Shown: piece after piece, positions 27,177 through 36,339 of the stretch
Position numbering within the stretch: the stretch's first letter is position 1
How the letters are laid out: each line of letters begins with the position of its first letter
Assembly (NCBI RefSeq): GCF_014898815.1
Contig: NW_026515526.1
Coordinates: 124,001 to 188,000, forward strand
Reading direction: 5' to 3'
Length of the DNA: 64,000 nt
DNA from: Panonychus citri
Lineage: Eukaryota > Arthropoda > Arachnida > Trombidiformes > Tetranychidae
The notes under the pieces: model-generated
The model's database searches: none
What the model saw: only the letters and a program-made list of their open reading frames with translations
Told to the model about the DNA's origin: nothing
Translations under genes and position numbers: made by a program

Positions 27177-28283
27177 TCAATCACTTTCATACTCAAGAAA
27201 ATTTACACTTGTTTGTTGTTCACTTTTTTCTTGCGTTGAAGTTAAAATTTTCGTTATTTCATGCTCTTTTATTGCTGAAAAGTCACTTACATTCACCTCT
27301 AAATTTTCAATAACTCCAGATGATTTTTCATCTATATCCATATCATTTGAATCATAGTTATCATCATATTCTTGCCCTTCCTCATCTATCGATTGACCAG
27401 TTTGGTTAAAATTCGGCTCATCATGTTCACTTCGTGTTGGTTCATCAATATCAGCTTCAAAAGTTTTTATGTCATTATAATTAAAATCATCATTTTTCAT
27501 TACAGGTCTTTCTTCAACTCCTGGTATACCAGAATTAACTGACAAAGCAGAGGAGGCTCTATAATCATCATCAGCATTAACATGCGAATGAACGACAATG
27601 TCATTCACAGTAGGTTTTGCACCTGATTTGCCTGTATCAAAGAATTCATCATTATCCGTCTCAACGCATGCATCACTTAACTCTGACTCGTTGTAAGACC
27701 AGCCATCACGATTCTTAGTTTGTTTTTCAAATCTAGCCTTTTCTGATCTCTTTTTAGCTTTTGATATATGTTCTTCGAATATATTTGAAACAGTTTTGGG
27801 CGTTTTCAAATTCAAATCTTCATGACTAAATTTTCTATTTCCACTCTGCAGTTTTATTTTAGTACTCAATTTTGTTGTATTTGCACTTTTAAAAAAACTG
27901 TTTTCCATTAAAGCATCCATCGCCAAGTCTCTAATAATATTGTAGAAACATACTTTCATAACATCATCTGGTTGACCGTCGAAAGACCCACTCGCAAGGA
28001 TAGCCTCAATCTCGTTTTGCTCAATTTTAACCTTAATGTTGTCAGGTTGTATGGGTAACTTTTTTATCAAAGGGAAATAACTTCCAGCAGTGGTCAGAGT
28101 TACCTTTGTTATCATCTTTGCAAATAAAATAGGTAACGTTTTACTTAAATTGTAGTTGTAAACATTCAATAGGTTCTGCAAATCTTCATTCGATGCATTT
28201 TCAATATCAATTGATCCCATAAGTGAATTTTCTGAACAAGATTTTAGCAAGACCGAGCGTCGAAAAGCTTCTTTTGCGTCCAT
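27177..28283 (-). CDS. Unrecognised protein with acidic disordered C-terminal half
   Basis: Starting at MDAKEAF (about 368 residues), whose start codon shares a CATG with the PIF-2 start. A folded N-terminal part of about 140 residues is followed by a basic stretch (KKRSEKARFEKQTK) and then a long Asp/Glu/Ser/Asn-rich tail. The basic block could be a nuclear signal. No family recognised. Confidence 0.6.
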   Translation of the reverse strand: MDAKEAFRRSVLLKSCSENSLMGSIDIENASNEDLQNLLNVYNYNLSKTLPILFAKMITKVTLTTAGSYFPLIKKLPIQPDNIKVKIEQNEIEAILASGSFDGQPDDVMKVCFYNIIRDLAMDALMENSFFKSANTTKLSTKIKLQSGNRKFSHEDLNLKTPKTVSNIFEEHISKAKKRSEKARFEKQTKNRDGWSYNESELSDACVETDNDEFFDTGKSGAKPTVNDIVVHSHVNADDDYRASSALSVNSGIPGVEERPVMKNDDFNYNDIKTFEADIDEPTRSEHDEPNFNQTGQSIDEEGQEYDDNYDSNDMDIDEKSSGVIENLEVNVSDFSAIKEHEITKILTSTQEKSEQQTSVNFLEYESD

Positions 28284-29436
28284 GCTGCTAAAGTTAATCA
28301 CCTTTGCTATTTTACTTGGTATGATAATAGCAACGATTTTTTTCATACCAAGCAATGATCAGCATCTAGAATTGATGTTAGCCTCATCTGTGCCGCATGA
28401 AGCATTGACCTTGCTGAATTACCATACCGATACCGGTCTTTCTAAAGCTTTAGACTGTTCACGTAAACCTGTTGAGATAAGTGATTTTATTAGCTCTCCG
28501 ACTTTACATGACTGCAGAAAACTGTGTATGAATGAAAAAGTAACCCTGATTAATGTTGGACCAGAAGAAGATGTATTCTATGAAAATGAAAAACTTGGAA
28601 TTAACAAAAGTTATTGTTTTTTATCGAAAAGCGCATACGTTCACTGTAATCCACACACTACCCGAACAATATTCTCAATAAACTCACATATATGTCAAAG
28701 TAAATTTCCAAATATGTTTGGTGGTGTTAGTGGTGATCAGGTTGTTGCCTGTAATGATAAACTTATCAATGATCCAAGGAACATACTTTGGGACAACGAG
28801 TATAATAAAGCCGTTTCAGCATCAAACATTGAAATGTATGATGAAGACCAGTTAATGCCTGATAGAAAAAATTTTCGATTTACTTGTAACTACAATGGTG
28901 AAGATGAAATGGAAAATAAATACATTCCCCATCCCATCAATAGATTCAAACCTATTCGTAATTGGTGTGCATCAAAAGTTTTCCGTGCAGCAGCATCTAT
29001 TCAAACACAATTCATTGGTATTGACCCAAATGATCCAACATCTTCATTATCAGATTACAAATGTGATTGTGGTGACAGACAAATAACTCGTTCGGAAAAC
29101 TCAATTCCAAATGACTTTCATTCCCAATGTATACCATTCTATGTTTACACAGAAACACCTACTACAAAGAAAGCGAGAAAAACATTCAACTACACATACA
29201 ATTGTTTCACATTGAATTCGCCAATATCTTTTGTCACCCAATATTTACCATGTAATAGTGATGTTTTTGTTTCACCACCAAACTCAGCTCCCTTGCAAAC
29301 CCAAAGACTACAGTTATTTTATTCAGAAAATGTTACAAATGCGTACATTGAACACCCTAAATATGAAGATTTCACTTCTCCTGAATCGCAAAACTTCATA
29401 AATAAAGTTCTCTTTGGAGTCAACATTTTTAAATAA
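28282..29436 (+). CDS. pif-2: PIF-2 oral infectivity factor
   Basis: The 384-residue protein matches the usual PIF-2 length (about 380). It has an N-terminal membrane anchor (residues 5-22), the FIPSNDQ turn just after it, and about fourteen cysteines spread over the ectodomain. Segments such as GGVSGDQVVACNDKL and NWCASKVFRAA fit the conserved PIF-2 body. The protein is part of the PIF complex on occlusion-derived or enveloped virions and is needed for primary infection of gut cells. Its start codon overlaps that of the divergent acidic protein. Confidence 0.85.
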   Translation: MLLKLITFAILLGMIIATIFFIPSNDQHLELMLASSVPHEALTLLNYHTDTGLSKALDCSRKPVEISDFISSPTLHDCRKLCMNEKVTLINVGPEEDVFYENEKLGINKSYCFLSKSAYVHCNPHTTRTIFSINSHICQSKFPNMFGGVSGDQVVACNDKLINDPRNILWDNEYNKAVSASNIEMYDEDQLMPDRKNFRFTCNYNGEDEMENKYIPHPINRFKPIRNWCASKVFRAAASIQTQFIGIDPNDPTSSLSDYKCDCGDRQITRSENSIPNDFHSQCIPFYVYTETPTTKKARKTFNYTYNCFTLNSPISFVTQYLPCNSDVFVSPPNSAPLQTQRLQLFYSENVTNAYIEHPKYEDFTSPESQNFINKVLFGVNIFK

Positions 29437-29454
29437 AGATATTTATTAAATTAT

Positions 29455-30093
29455 TTATGTAAACACTAGTCTTTGAACAGTAAATCTATTCACTCGCATC
29501 TTTGCTTGTGATAACAAAGCTGTGAGATTCATGTTCGCACGAAAAAAACGCAATGCTGTCTTGTTGATTATTTTCAAACTTTTTGGAACATAATCATGTA
29601 ACATAAAATTCAACAACAATCTCAGCAAAATCGATGAGTGGCATCTTGGTTTTTTAGCTGTTATACATTCACCCGTTTTTATGAAAGTGAGGTAAGCTTG
29701 TATGCGATCCGTGTACATATCAATATCATTTTTTGTCACACACGGTCTGTTGGCTTCGTCAAATCCCATTCTAGGTACATACATTTGTAAGGAACATTTT
29801 GTTAAACATGCTAAATACAAGTATATCCATATTATCTCCAGAATTGATTTGGATTCATCGTTCAACAAATCTGTATAAGATCCTAATTCAAGTTGAATGA
29901 GAATATTTTTTATCATGGTACGAGTTAAAATTGCATCCGTATAATCAGTACCAGAAATGGCGAATAAAACTCTAGCTGACCTAGTCTTTAGTTTAGCTAT
30001 TTTCTCAGATGCATCCATTCCATAAATTAAAAGTTGAGTTAAATTTTCTTTGATCAGTTTATTTGGTCGTACCCAGACACATGAATCAGACAT
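29455..30093 (-). CDS. Downstream ORF of a FEN-1-like gene (C-terminal part)
   Basis: A 212-residue frame that begins inside the end of the FEN-1-like ORF and overlaps it by 40 nt in another phase. It contains ISGTDYTDAI, which resembles the GxDY(T) helix-hairpin-helix motif that follows the catalytic acids in FEN/XPG nucleases. That suggests it is the second half of the same nuclease, displaced by a frameshift, although it could be a separate gene. I see no slippery heptamer and no obvious intron in the overlap. Confidence 0.55.
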   Translation of the reverse strand: MSDSCVWVRPNKLIKENLTQLLIYGMDASEKIAKLKTRSARVLFAISGTDYTDAILTRTMIKNILIQLELGSYTDLLNDESKSILEIIWIYLYLACLTKCSLQMYVPRMGFDEANRPCVTKNDIDMYTDRIQAYLTFIKTGECITAKKPRCHSSILLRLLLNFMLHDYVPKSLKIINKTALRFFRANMNLTALLSQAKMRVNRFTVQRLVFT

Positions 30094-30692
30094 TGGTGGA
30101 AAGTTTGTTCTAACATTTTATCCAATACTAACAGTTTTGATGTTGAGAAATTCACGAGAATCTCCTCATTCTCATTGACAACAGAATGAGTTTCGTTACA
30201 ACTTGGTAAATGATCGTAACATATCGATATCATATCACTGTCTGCAGTGACAAACACAGAATTAGTTGTTTTATCACGTTTCAGATACATCCAAAGTTCA
30301 CAATCTCCTTCAGCTAGTTGTATGACGGTTGAACCTGACTTTTCCAGCAAGTTTTTAAACATTTTTACAATATGTTCTTCTCTTTCCTTGCTCATTTTGT
30401 CATTTGAGATACGTTGAATCTTTTCCGGCGCCCGTTTCCCATCAAAATATACCAAACTTTTATTGAATTTTGCATTTTGGCTTTCAAAGTAAACCTTAAT
30501 TCGCGAAACAAGTGAATTGGTATAGTTACACGCGGTAGCTGCTATTTGATAATCAATACCTTGGTTTGCAGTTATATGTCCACGTCTCCATAACCAGTTA
30601 CCATCTAGACAGATGTTGTAAGCACAATCAGAGTTTCCATTGTATCGACCTACCATTTTCGGAAGAAATTGACAACATTCTTTTATGGTCAT
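30054..30692 (-). CDS. FEN-1/XPG-like nuclease, N-terminal part
   Basis: I prefer the ATG of MTIKECCQFLP because FEN/XPG proteins start with a comparable short motif; the open frame extends upstream to 30737. Visible signatures are an early Asp in ICLDGNWLWRRG, the VYFDGKRAPEK segment, and the acidic motif EGDCELWMYL followed by TADSDMIS, which carry the metal-binding acids. FEN-1 enzymes remove 5' flaps in replication, and nudiviruses encode one. The frame ends early in a HVSGYDQIN segment, and the expected continuation appears in the next ORF. Confidence 0.65.
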   Translation of the reverse strand: MTIKECCQFLPKMVGRYNGNSDCAYNICLDGNWLWRRGHITANQGIDYQIAATACNYTNSLVSRIKVYFESQNAKFNKSLVYFDGKRAPEKIQRISNDKMSKEREEHIVKMFKNLLEKSGSTVIQLAEGDCELWMYLKRDKTTNSVFVTADSDMISICYDHLPSCNETHSVVNENEEILVNFSTSKLLVLDKMLEQTFHQCLIHVSGYDQIN

Positions 30693-30762
30693 TCTCATTT
30701 GCAACTTGGCAGTTATCGTAGTTTTATAATATAACATATAATAGAAAAATCAGCGGTGTATA

Positions 30763-31155
30763 ATGGCCAATATAATTTGCACAGCGTCACTTTTTTCAAA
30801 TGGTAATGGTATGAATGGAGATTCTCCTGTTGGGTATTCACAGTCTAGAACGTGTATCTACAAAGGTGTTGGTAAATGTGATGAATTTGAAGCCTTATTT
30901 ATATGCAATTATCATGCTCACTGGTTTGACCTTTACAACTATTATCGAAATTTCATGAATGGAGCAAATGATAGTTGGTCTAGAACAGAAACATATGCTA
31001 CGAACAATTCAAATTTATGGATTCCACTTTTCGTTGACAGCACTGGTAAAATTATCGTGGAAGAGATCAGAGCATTTGCTCATAAAATATCGAAAATGAT
31101 TCTATGGTTAAATTTGATGATGTTGAAAGACGTACGAGAGAACTGGTTGGATTGA
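30763..31155 (+). CDS. Unrecognised ORF, possibly the 5' part of a frameshifted gene
   Basis: A 130-residue product starting MANIICT, with a cysteine/histidine cluster (CIYKGVGKCDEFEALFICNYH) that could bind zinc. The next ORF on the same strand overlaps its end by 52 nt in another frame. The last 15 residues look less natural than the parallel reading in that frame, so the two may be one gene with a shift near 31095-31105. It is divergent from the FEN-like gene. Confidence 0.5.
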   Translation: MANIICTASLFSNGNGMNGDSPVGYSQSRTCIYKGVGKCDEFEALFICNYHAHWFDLYNYYRNFMNGANDSWSRTETYATNNSNLWIPLFVDSTGKIIVEEIRAFAHKISKMILWLNLMMLKDVRENWLD

Positions 31156-31643
31156 CAACTTCGGATTACTTAAATTACCAGATATCATTTTCCAATTGTT
31201 GGTTGAATAAATCTACAACTAGAATTATCGTTCGGAAAGAAGATGGAAGTTTTGATTCAGTTTTGAGTTGTAAACTACCCGCATTACACAAATTTCTATT
31301 TTACCATATTTATCCTTCAACAGTTTTGAAAAAAAATGATGCAGTCAGTGAGCCATCACACTTGCCTTCTACTTCGTCTAAATCTGATGATTCATCCAGT
31401 TCACAATATCGTATATCTTCTTTTAAGACTGAAAAAATGATTTTAACATATAGAGAGGAAAATCACAGGTATGGTTTCACACTCATGAATAAACATACAT
31501 TACTTAAAGCAGTTGATCCATCTAATCCTAGATATGTGCTTACTCCTCTTGTTCTAGCTGCTCATGAGTTCTGTGACAATGATACTTGTTTAGAGACAAC
31601 TTTCATTAAAAGTCGAGTGAACAATTCTTTTGCAAATTGTTAA
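31104..31643 (+). CDS. Unrecognised ORF, possibly the 3' part of a frameshifted gene
   Basis: A 179-residue frame starting MVKFDDV within the end of the previous ORF. A helical N-terminal region is followed by a Ser-rich linker (about residues 88-102) and a C-terminal domain with two cysteines (CDNDTC). It overlaps the end of the convergent 31640-31948 gene by 4 nt. It could be an independent gene because an ATG is present. Confidence 0.5.
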   Translation: MVKFDDVERRTRELVGLTTSDYLNYQISFSNCWLNKSTTRIIVRKEDGSFDSVLSCKLPALHKFLFYHIYPSTVLKKNDAVSEPSHLPSTSSKSDDSSSSQYRISSFKTEKMILTYREENHRYGFTLMNKHTLLKAVDPSNPRYVLTPLVLAAHEFCDNDTCLETTFIKSRVNNSFANC

Positions 31644-31948
31644 TCATTGTCAGATAAAGTTTTTGCTATGTGTGCGTATACCCGTGCATCACGAAATGTT
31701 ATATTCGGAAAATAATCTGTATAACATAAAACATCTAATAATTGGTGGCTCATGTTCACCATATGAGTGTATCCTTGGGCATTACATCTTTCAAGTTCTG
31801 TGAAAAGTAAATTTTTTTTAACTCTATCAGTATAATATTTTATTTTAGGGACCTTCACATTTGACAAAATAGAATGATTAATGGCTGTATCATTAAGCTT
31901 TGGTTTATGATTATAGTTCTTTATTAAACAATTCTTTTCAATTTCCAT
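31640..31948 (-). CDS. Small unrecognised protein
   Basis: About 102 residues from the ATG MEIEKNC, which shares a CATG with the start of the divergent 194-residue gene. No membrane segment. The C-terminal half is helical (ITFRDARVYAHIAKTL). No family recognised. The perfect head-to-head fit supports it as real. Confidence 0.55.
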   Translation of the reverse strand: MEIEKNCLIKNYNHKPKLNDTAINHSILSNVKVPKIKYYTDRVKKNLLFTELERCNAQGYTHMVNMSHQLLDVLCYTDYFPNITFRDARVYAHIAKTLSDND

Positions 31949-32531
31949 GATGTCTACTCCAACCAATAAAGATATAACTAAATCAAGGTATTTTTATGTT
32001 CTTTGTGAAAATTTGGCATACGAAAAAAGCAACAATGAAGCTACGGAGAAAAGGAAACAAGTAAGAGCAAACAATTATTTCAAAATGCGAAATAACTTGT
32101 ATTGTTGCAGAGTTTCAAAAAGTAACTCAAGATTTGGGTTCTATGATTCTGAAGTGTACCCTATTCTGAGAACCTTAGCAATCATGTTTGTTTTCCAAGT
32201 TTATCCAAAAAATTTGAATTCAAACTATTACTTGGCTAATATTTATACAGATGAATATAAGAGTACTACTTATCACAAGCTTTATTTACCAGATCTTCAA
32301 TTGAGAGAGTTAGTTAAATTATATGATTGTTTACTGGGCAAAGGATGTTCACGCTTATTTGTAAAATCAGTCGCTAGAGTATACAAAGAATATTTAGGAG
32401 TTTGGCGATACTTTGATGTTGGGTACAAAATCCGGCAGCCAACTAGATCCGAGGTGATGAATCTTATTCGTTTCTGGCAAATCGAAAACCACAAACATTC
32501 GCCTCTAGTATTGAAATTTATTAATAAATAG
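31947..32531 (+). CDS. Unrecognised basic protein
   Basis: A 194-residue protein starting at the double ATG (MMSTPTN). It is rich in Tyr, Lys, Arg and Leu, with a predicted alpha/beta fold, and has no membrane span or signal. The preceding (31104) and following (32578) genes have a similar small, basic character. Whether these are a divergent family cannot be settled by eye. Confidence 0.55.
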   Translation: MMSTPTNKDITKSRYFYVLCENLAYEKSNNEATEKRKQVRANNYFKMRNNLYCCRVSKSNSRFGFYDSEVYPILRTLAIMFVFQVYPKNLNSNYYLANIYTDEYKSTTYHKLYLPDLQLRELVKLYDCLLGKGCSRLFVKSVARVYKEYLGVWRYFDVGYKIRQPTRSEVMNLIRFWQIENHKHSPLVLKFINK

Positions 32532-32577
32532 TAGTTATAGTAGCAGTATTAGGCTATCGTTTGGATTTCCAAGAAGG

Positions 32578-33108
32578 ATGGCTATATCTTTAGAAAGCTG
32601 GTCTGGAATTAAAGCAACATTGAATCGTTATTACAAACCGGATAAAATGAAGCTATACCCGATTGAGGGTTATTATAAGATAATGGAACAAATAATTTAT
32701 GAAATGATAAAAGGTCGTGTAAGCCGTTTCATTTCTACCCGTTCAAAGACCGATCAAAAGCTGAAAATTGTATTCACTAAAGCTAAATGTTTCAAACCTA
32801 TCACCTGCCTAAAAAAGGAAAATTGTATAATTGTATCTAAACCAATAGTGGAAAAATATTTATCATGGAAAGCAAAAATTCTAAACAATAACAATAGGTT
32901 ACAACTCACTAATAGCGTATCAATTGAAGATTTTTCTTTCGCAGCGTCATCTGAGAGTTCAGATGAATCGAGTATGCTGAATTTGAGAGAAGATCGTAAT
33001 TTAGCCTTCATTAAACTAGTGAAAATTATTTTGTTGGTTCGGCATTGGTATTATACAGAGTTTTGCGGTAAGAAAATTTGCCCACTTAAAATGTCTGATA
33101 TAGTATGA
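32578..33108 (+). CDS. Unrecognised basic protein
   Basis: A 176-residue protein starting MAISLES, 46 nt after the previous gene. A basic N-terminal two thirds is followed by a Ser/Glu-rich acidic linker (SSESSDESS) and a hydrophobic helix near the end (FIKLVKIILLVRHWYY) that may be buried or membrane-associated. No family recognised. Confidence 0.55.
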   Translation: MAISLESWSGIKATLNRYYKPDKMKLYPIEGYYKIMEQIIYEMIKGRVSRFISTRSKTDQKLKIVFTKAKCFKPITCLKKENCIIVSKPIVEKYLSWKAKILNNNNRLQLTNSVSIEDFSFAASSESSDESSMLNLREDRNLAFIKLVKIILLVRHWYYTEFCGKKICPLKMSDIV

Positions 33109-33280
33109 AATCTTGTTTGTTTTCTTTGGCTTTAGTTGTAGCATGAAGTGAAAGTATGAAAATGAAGAAAATAACAGTTAACATTGATATAAAAAATGTA
33201 ATTATTTGAGTTAATAAGATGAAAACTTTATTATCCATATTAATGTAAAAAGAATGTACTTCTATACTTCAAGTTTTTAA

Positions 33281-34144
33281 TTAATAAATGTTTTGTAATA
33301 AAATGCCAGAATGGTGGTAATTTGTATGCACCCAGAAAACTGTGAGTATAAGACCAATTATAAGCATCAAGCTTACGCAAAGCAAGAATATTGACACTAA
33401 ATAAGATTTCGCTTTTTTTAATACATATGGTGAATTTTTATTTTGCTTTGTAATTGCTTCTTTTTCAGCTTTAGTCGTGATAATATATGCTGGTGTGGTT
33501 ATTTCTGTTGTGATTGTTTCCGTTGTCGTTGTTTCTTCTACCTTTGTTGTTAGCATTGTCATAACAGGTGAACTGGTGTACTGAAAATGATAAGTAGAAA
33601 AAACATCAACGTACAACAGATTTGGTAGATTTTGCATAAACAGAAGGCATGATCTGTTGAAGTTAGGATTGTGACTTATGAAAAGGGCTTTTAAAGCACT
33701 ATTTCGTGACAATGTATCCGGGTGTATAGAAATAATTTTGTTGTAAGATAAATCCAAAAATTTCAACATAAATAATTTAGAAAAAGCTCCAGCAGAAACT
33801 CGTGATATCATATTATGGCTCAAGTTTATATTTTCCAAAAGACGTATATGTCTGAATGCTTTAAAACCAATATACGTCAAATTGTTATAACTCGCATCCA
33901 AATGTGTTATTCCAGAATATTGTTCGTTTTTAAATCGTGGTAGTTGTGTTAACTGTTGTGAAGAACAGTTGGCCAAATCAAATGGCAAATCATGATGGTT
34001 TTTATATTTCACGGCAAGATGAACACTACTCATATCTAATAAACATGCTTTTACTATTGCTGTAACCACTAGTATCAAAGTGACAAGTCTCGTTAATTTA
34101 ATAGAACAGTTTGAGTAAATATGAAAACATTGAAACGAGAACAT
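33281..34144 (-). CDS. LRR protein with Thr-rich stalk and C-terminal membrane anchor
   Basis: The 287-residue protein has a hydrophobic signal (about residues 18-34), five or so leucine-rich repeats (LDASYNNL, INLSHNMI, LDLSYNKI and so on), a Thr/Glu-rich stalk (about residues 200-225) and a C-terminal membrane span (about residues 252-272) with a short tail. It therefore looks like a type I surface LRR protein, unlike the two secreted LRR proteins at 9-13 kb. It overlaps the end of the mucin-like gene upstream on the same strand by 47 nt, so the two are probably co-expressed. Confidence 0.75.
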   Translation of the reverse strand: MFSFQCFHIYSNCSIKLTRLVTLILVVTAIVKACLLDMSSVHLAVKYKNHHDLPFDLANCSSQQLTQLPRFKNEQYSGITHLDASYNNLTYIGFKAFRHIRLLENINLSHNMISRVSAGAFSKLFMLKFLDLSYNKIISIHPDTLSRNSALKALFISHNPNFNRSCLLFMQNLPNLLYVDVFSTYHFQYTSSPVMTMLTTKVEETTTTETITTEITTPAYIITTKAEKEAITKQNKNSPYVLKKAKSYLVSIFLLCVSLMLIIGLILTVFWVHTNYHHSGILLQNIY

Positions 34145-36302
34145 TTTGCATGAAATTCAAGAAATGTTTTATGGTCTGCCGTAGCGTAAGTTTGGTTTTT
34201 ATTAAACTTTTCAAAGTAAAATGTAGCACTATTTTGCTTTGTTTTTTCTGTCTATTATTAGATTTATCACTTGCAAATGAATCTGAATAATTTACAACAC
34301 TATTTTCTTGTTTTTTACATTTATTATCATACTTTTCGATATCACAAAATTGTTCCTTTATCGATCCCTGATCAGATGTATCATGTGTATCTGTTAGGTT
34401 TAAAATTGGTGACATTGGGCTTATCGTTGTTGATGGTGTGATATCAGGTTCTTCAACATTTGTTGAATTGCTTGGATTTGTAGTCGGTTTTGAATTTATC
34501 AATTGTACAGTTGACTTATGTGTTGTTGGATTGTTTAATGGTTGTTGTTTACTAGTAGTTGTCGTTGAAGTTAGAAATTTTTTGATTGGATTAATCGGAG
34601 TCACAGTGAACAAAGCTGGTATCTTTTGAGTGACTATTGTATCGAAGATTTCGATCGTTTTTTCGGTTACTAATATCAGAGAAGTGCCATTATCAGAAGA
34701 TACCGTTTTTACATTTTTTTTTATTTGCATTGGCTCCAGTTTTGTTTTTATCGTTGGAATCGTATTCAAAGTTCCTGGTCGTTTGGATATTGATGTATTC
34801 GGTGTTGTTCGGGTTATGTTCATGAATGAAGGTCTTGTTAATAAAACAAGTTTTGGTCTTGCTGTGGTTAAGGCAGGTCTTGTAGAAATTGCTGGCTTTA
34901 ATGTTGTTGTTGAAGGCGTTTTCCCTGGCGTTGTTGTGGTGTTCATTGTTGCAGGGCTTGTGAATATTATGGGCTTTGAGGTTGTTGAAGTGGAAGTTGT
35001 TGTTGTAGTTTTCGTTTTTGGAATAGATTTTGTTGTTGGAGTTATTGCTGGTGAAGGGCTTGTGAATATTATTGGCTTTGAGGTTGTTGAAGTGGAAGTT
35101 GTTGTTGTAGTTGTCGTTGATGAAGGTCTTGTAAATATGATCGGCTTTGAGGTGGTTGAAGTTGTAGTTGTCGTTGTCGTTGTTGAAGGTCTTGTAAATA
35201 CTATCGGTTTTGCGGTTGTTGAAGTGGTGGTAGTTGTTGTAGGTCTTGTAAATATGATTGGCTTTGAGGTTGTTGAGGTGGATGTTGTTGTTGTAGTTGT
35301 CGTTGTTGAAGGTCTTGTAAATATGATTGGCTTTGAGGTTGTTGTTGTGGTAGTAGTTGTTGACGTAGGTCTTGTAAATATGATTGGCTTTGAGGTTGTT
35401 GTTGTGGTTGTTGAAGTTGTTGACGTAGGTCTTGTAAATATGATTGGCTTTGAGGTTGTTGTTGTGGTTGTTGAAGTTGTTGACGTAGGTATTGTAAATA
35501 TGATTGGCTTTGAGGTTGTTGTTGTGGTTGTTGAAGTTGTTGACGTAGGTATTGTAAATATGATTGGCTTTGAGGTTGTTGTTGTGGTTGTTGAAGTTGT
35601 TGACGTAGGTCTTGTAAATCTGATTGGCTTTGAACTTGTTGTTGTGGTTGTTGAAGCTGTAGTTGTTGAAGTGGTACTTGTCGTTGTTGGAGGTCTAGTA
35701 AATATTATTGGGCGCGGTGTTGATGTTTCTTCATGTCTCATATACATGATCGGTACTATTGTAGTTTCTATTAATTTTTGAGGTTCAGATGTTGATACCG
35801 TTGTTGAAGTAGTTATTGTTCTTGGTGTTGATGTTTGCATCTTTTGGGTTGAATTGAAGACCTCATCAATTGTATTTACATGCAATGGGCTTTGTTGTAG
35901 TATTTCTGAGTCGTAGGTTCTATTTGCAAATGTCTTCTCTTTCTTAGCACCAGTATGGTTTCGCTCTTGTTCACAAAACGCATTTTCTCGTGAATATAGA
36001 TCAACATAATTTCTGTAAAGTTCAAGTAAATTTGTTTGGCTTAGTATTTTCGTGAAATTTGTTTGCGGCCAATTGATTTCTGGTTTCTCCTTATCCGCTA
36101 ATGTACGACTATCTAACGTATCCATATAATTAGGTGCAATAAAGTCAATCATACTCGTAGGAACGAAATGCCGTAACAGATCATGTGTAAGGAAACACAA
36201 ATCTTTAATTTGTTTATTTAAAGCGTTACAGTTTCCTTCCAACGGTAACAGGACAATCATCACAAAAAAAACATGAAAATGTGCTGCTTGGAAAATTTTC
36301 AT
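34098..36302 (-). CDS. Secreted or surface mucin-like Thr-rich repeat protein
   Basis: A 734-residue protein with a signal peptide (residues 1-25) and a short cysteine-containing N-terminal domain with NxT sites. A central region (about residues 195-450) contains about twelve copies of a KPIIFTRP-type block separated by poly-Thr/Ser spacers, and a further Thr/Pro-rich region follows. The composition is that of a heavily O-glycosylated mucin. The C-terminus ends with an amphipathic hydrophobic stretch rather than a clear membrane span. A coat, adhesion or gut-mucus-interacting role is inference. The opposite strand shows a valine-rich frame that is only its mirror. Confidence 0.7.
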   Translation of the reverse strand: MKIFQAAHFHVFFVMIVLLPLEGNCNALNKQIKDLCFLTHDLLRHFVPTSMIDFIAPNYMDTLDSRTLADKEKPEINWPQTNFTKILSQTNLLELYRNYVDLYSRENAFCEQERNHTGAKKEKTFANRTYDSEILQQSPLHVNTIDEVFNSTQKMQTSTPRTITTSTTVSTSEPQKLIETTIVPIMYMRHEETSTPRPIIFTRPPTTTSTTSTTTASTTTTTSSKPIRFTRPTSTTSTTTTTTSKPIIFTIPTSTTSTTTTTTSKPIIFTIPTSTTSTTTTTTSKPIIFTRPTSTTSTTTTTTSKPIIFTRPTSTTTTTTTTSKPIIFTRPSTTTTTTTTSTSTTSKPIIFTRPTTTTTTSTTAKPIVFTRPSTTTTTTTTSTTSKPIIFTRPSSTTTTTTTSTSTTSKPIIFTSPSPAITPTTKSIPKTKTTTTTSTSTTSKPIIFTSPATMNTTTTPGKTPSTTTLKPAISTRPALTTARPKLVLLTRPSFMNITRTTPNTSISKRPGTLNTIPTIKTKLEPMQIKKNVKTVSSDNGTSLILVTEKTIEIFDTIVTQKIPALFTVTPINPIKKFLTSTTTTSKQQPLNNPTTHKSTVQLINSKPTTNPSNSTNVEEPDITPSTTISPMSPILNLTDTHDTSDQGSIKEQFCDIEKYDNKCKKQENSVVNYSDSFASDKSNNRQKKQSKIVLHFTLKSLIKTKLTLRQTIKHFLNFMQNVLVSMFSYLLKLFY
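34957..35715 (-). repeat. Tandem repeat array encoding KPIIFTRP/poly-Thr units
   Basis: About twelve units of variable length (roughly 48-75 nt). In 35341-35640 the units are exactly 60 nt long and nearly identical, so recent expansion by slippage or unequal exchange is likely. The rest are diverged. The reading frame of the mucin-like gene is kept throughout. Confidence 0.85.
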
Positions 36303-36339
36303 TGTGATAGCTGTTTGTCTAATGTGTAAAATACATCAC

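Noticed and set aside
34630..35781. Long valine-rich plus-strand frame of 383 codons
   Set aside because: It is the complement of the Thr/Pro-rich repeats of the mucin-like gene. Low complexity and the repeat period explain it.
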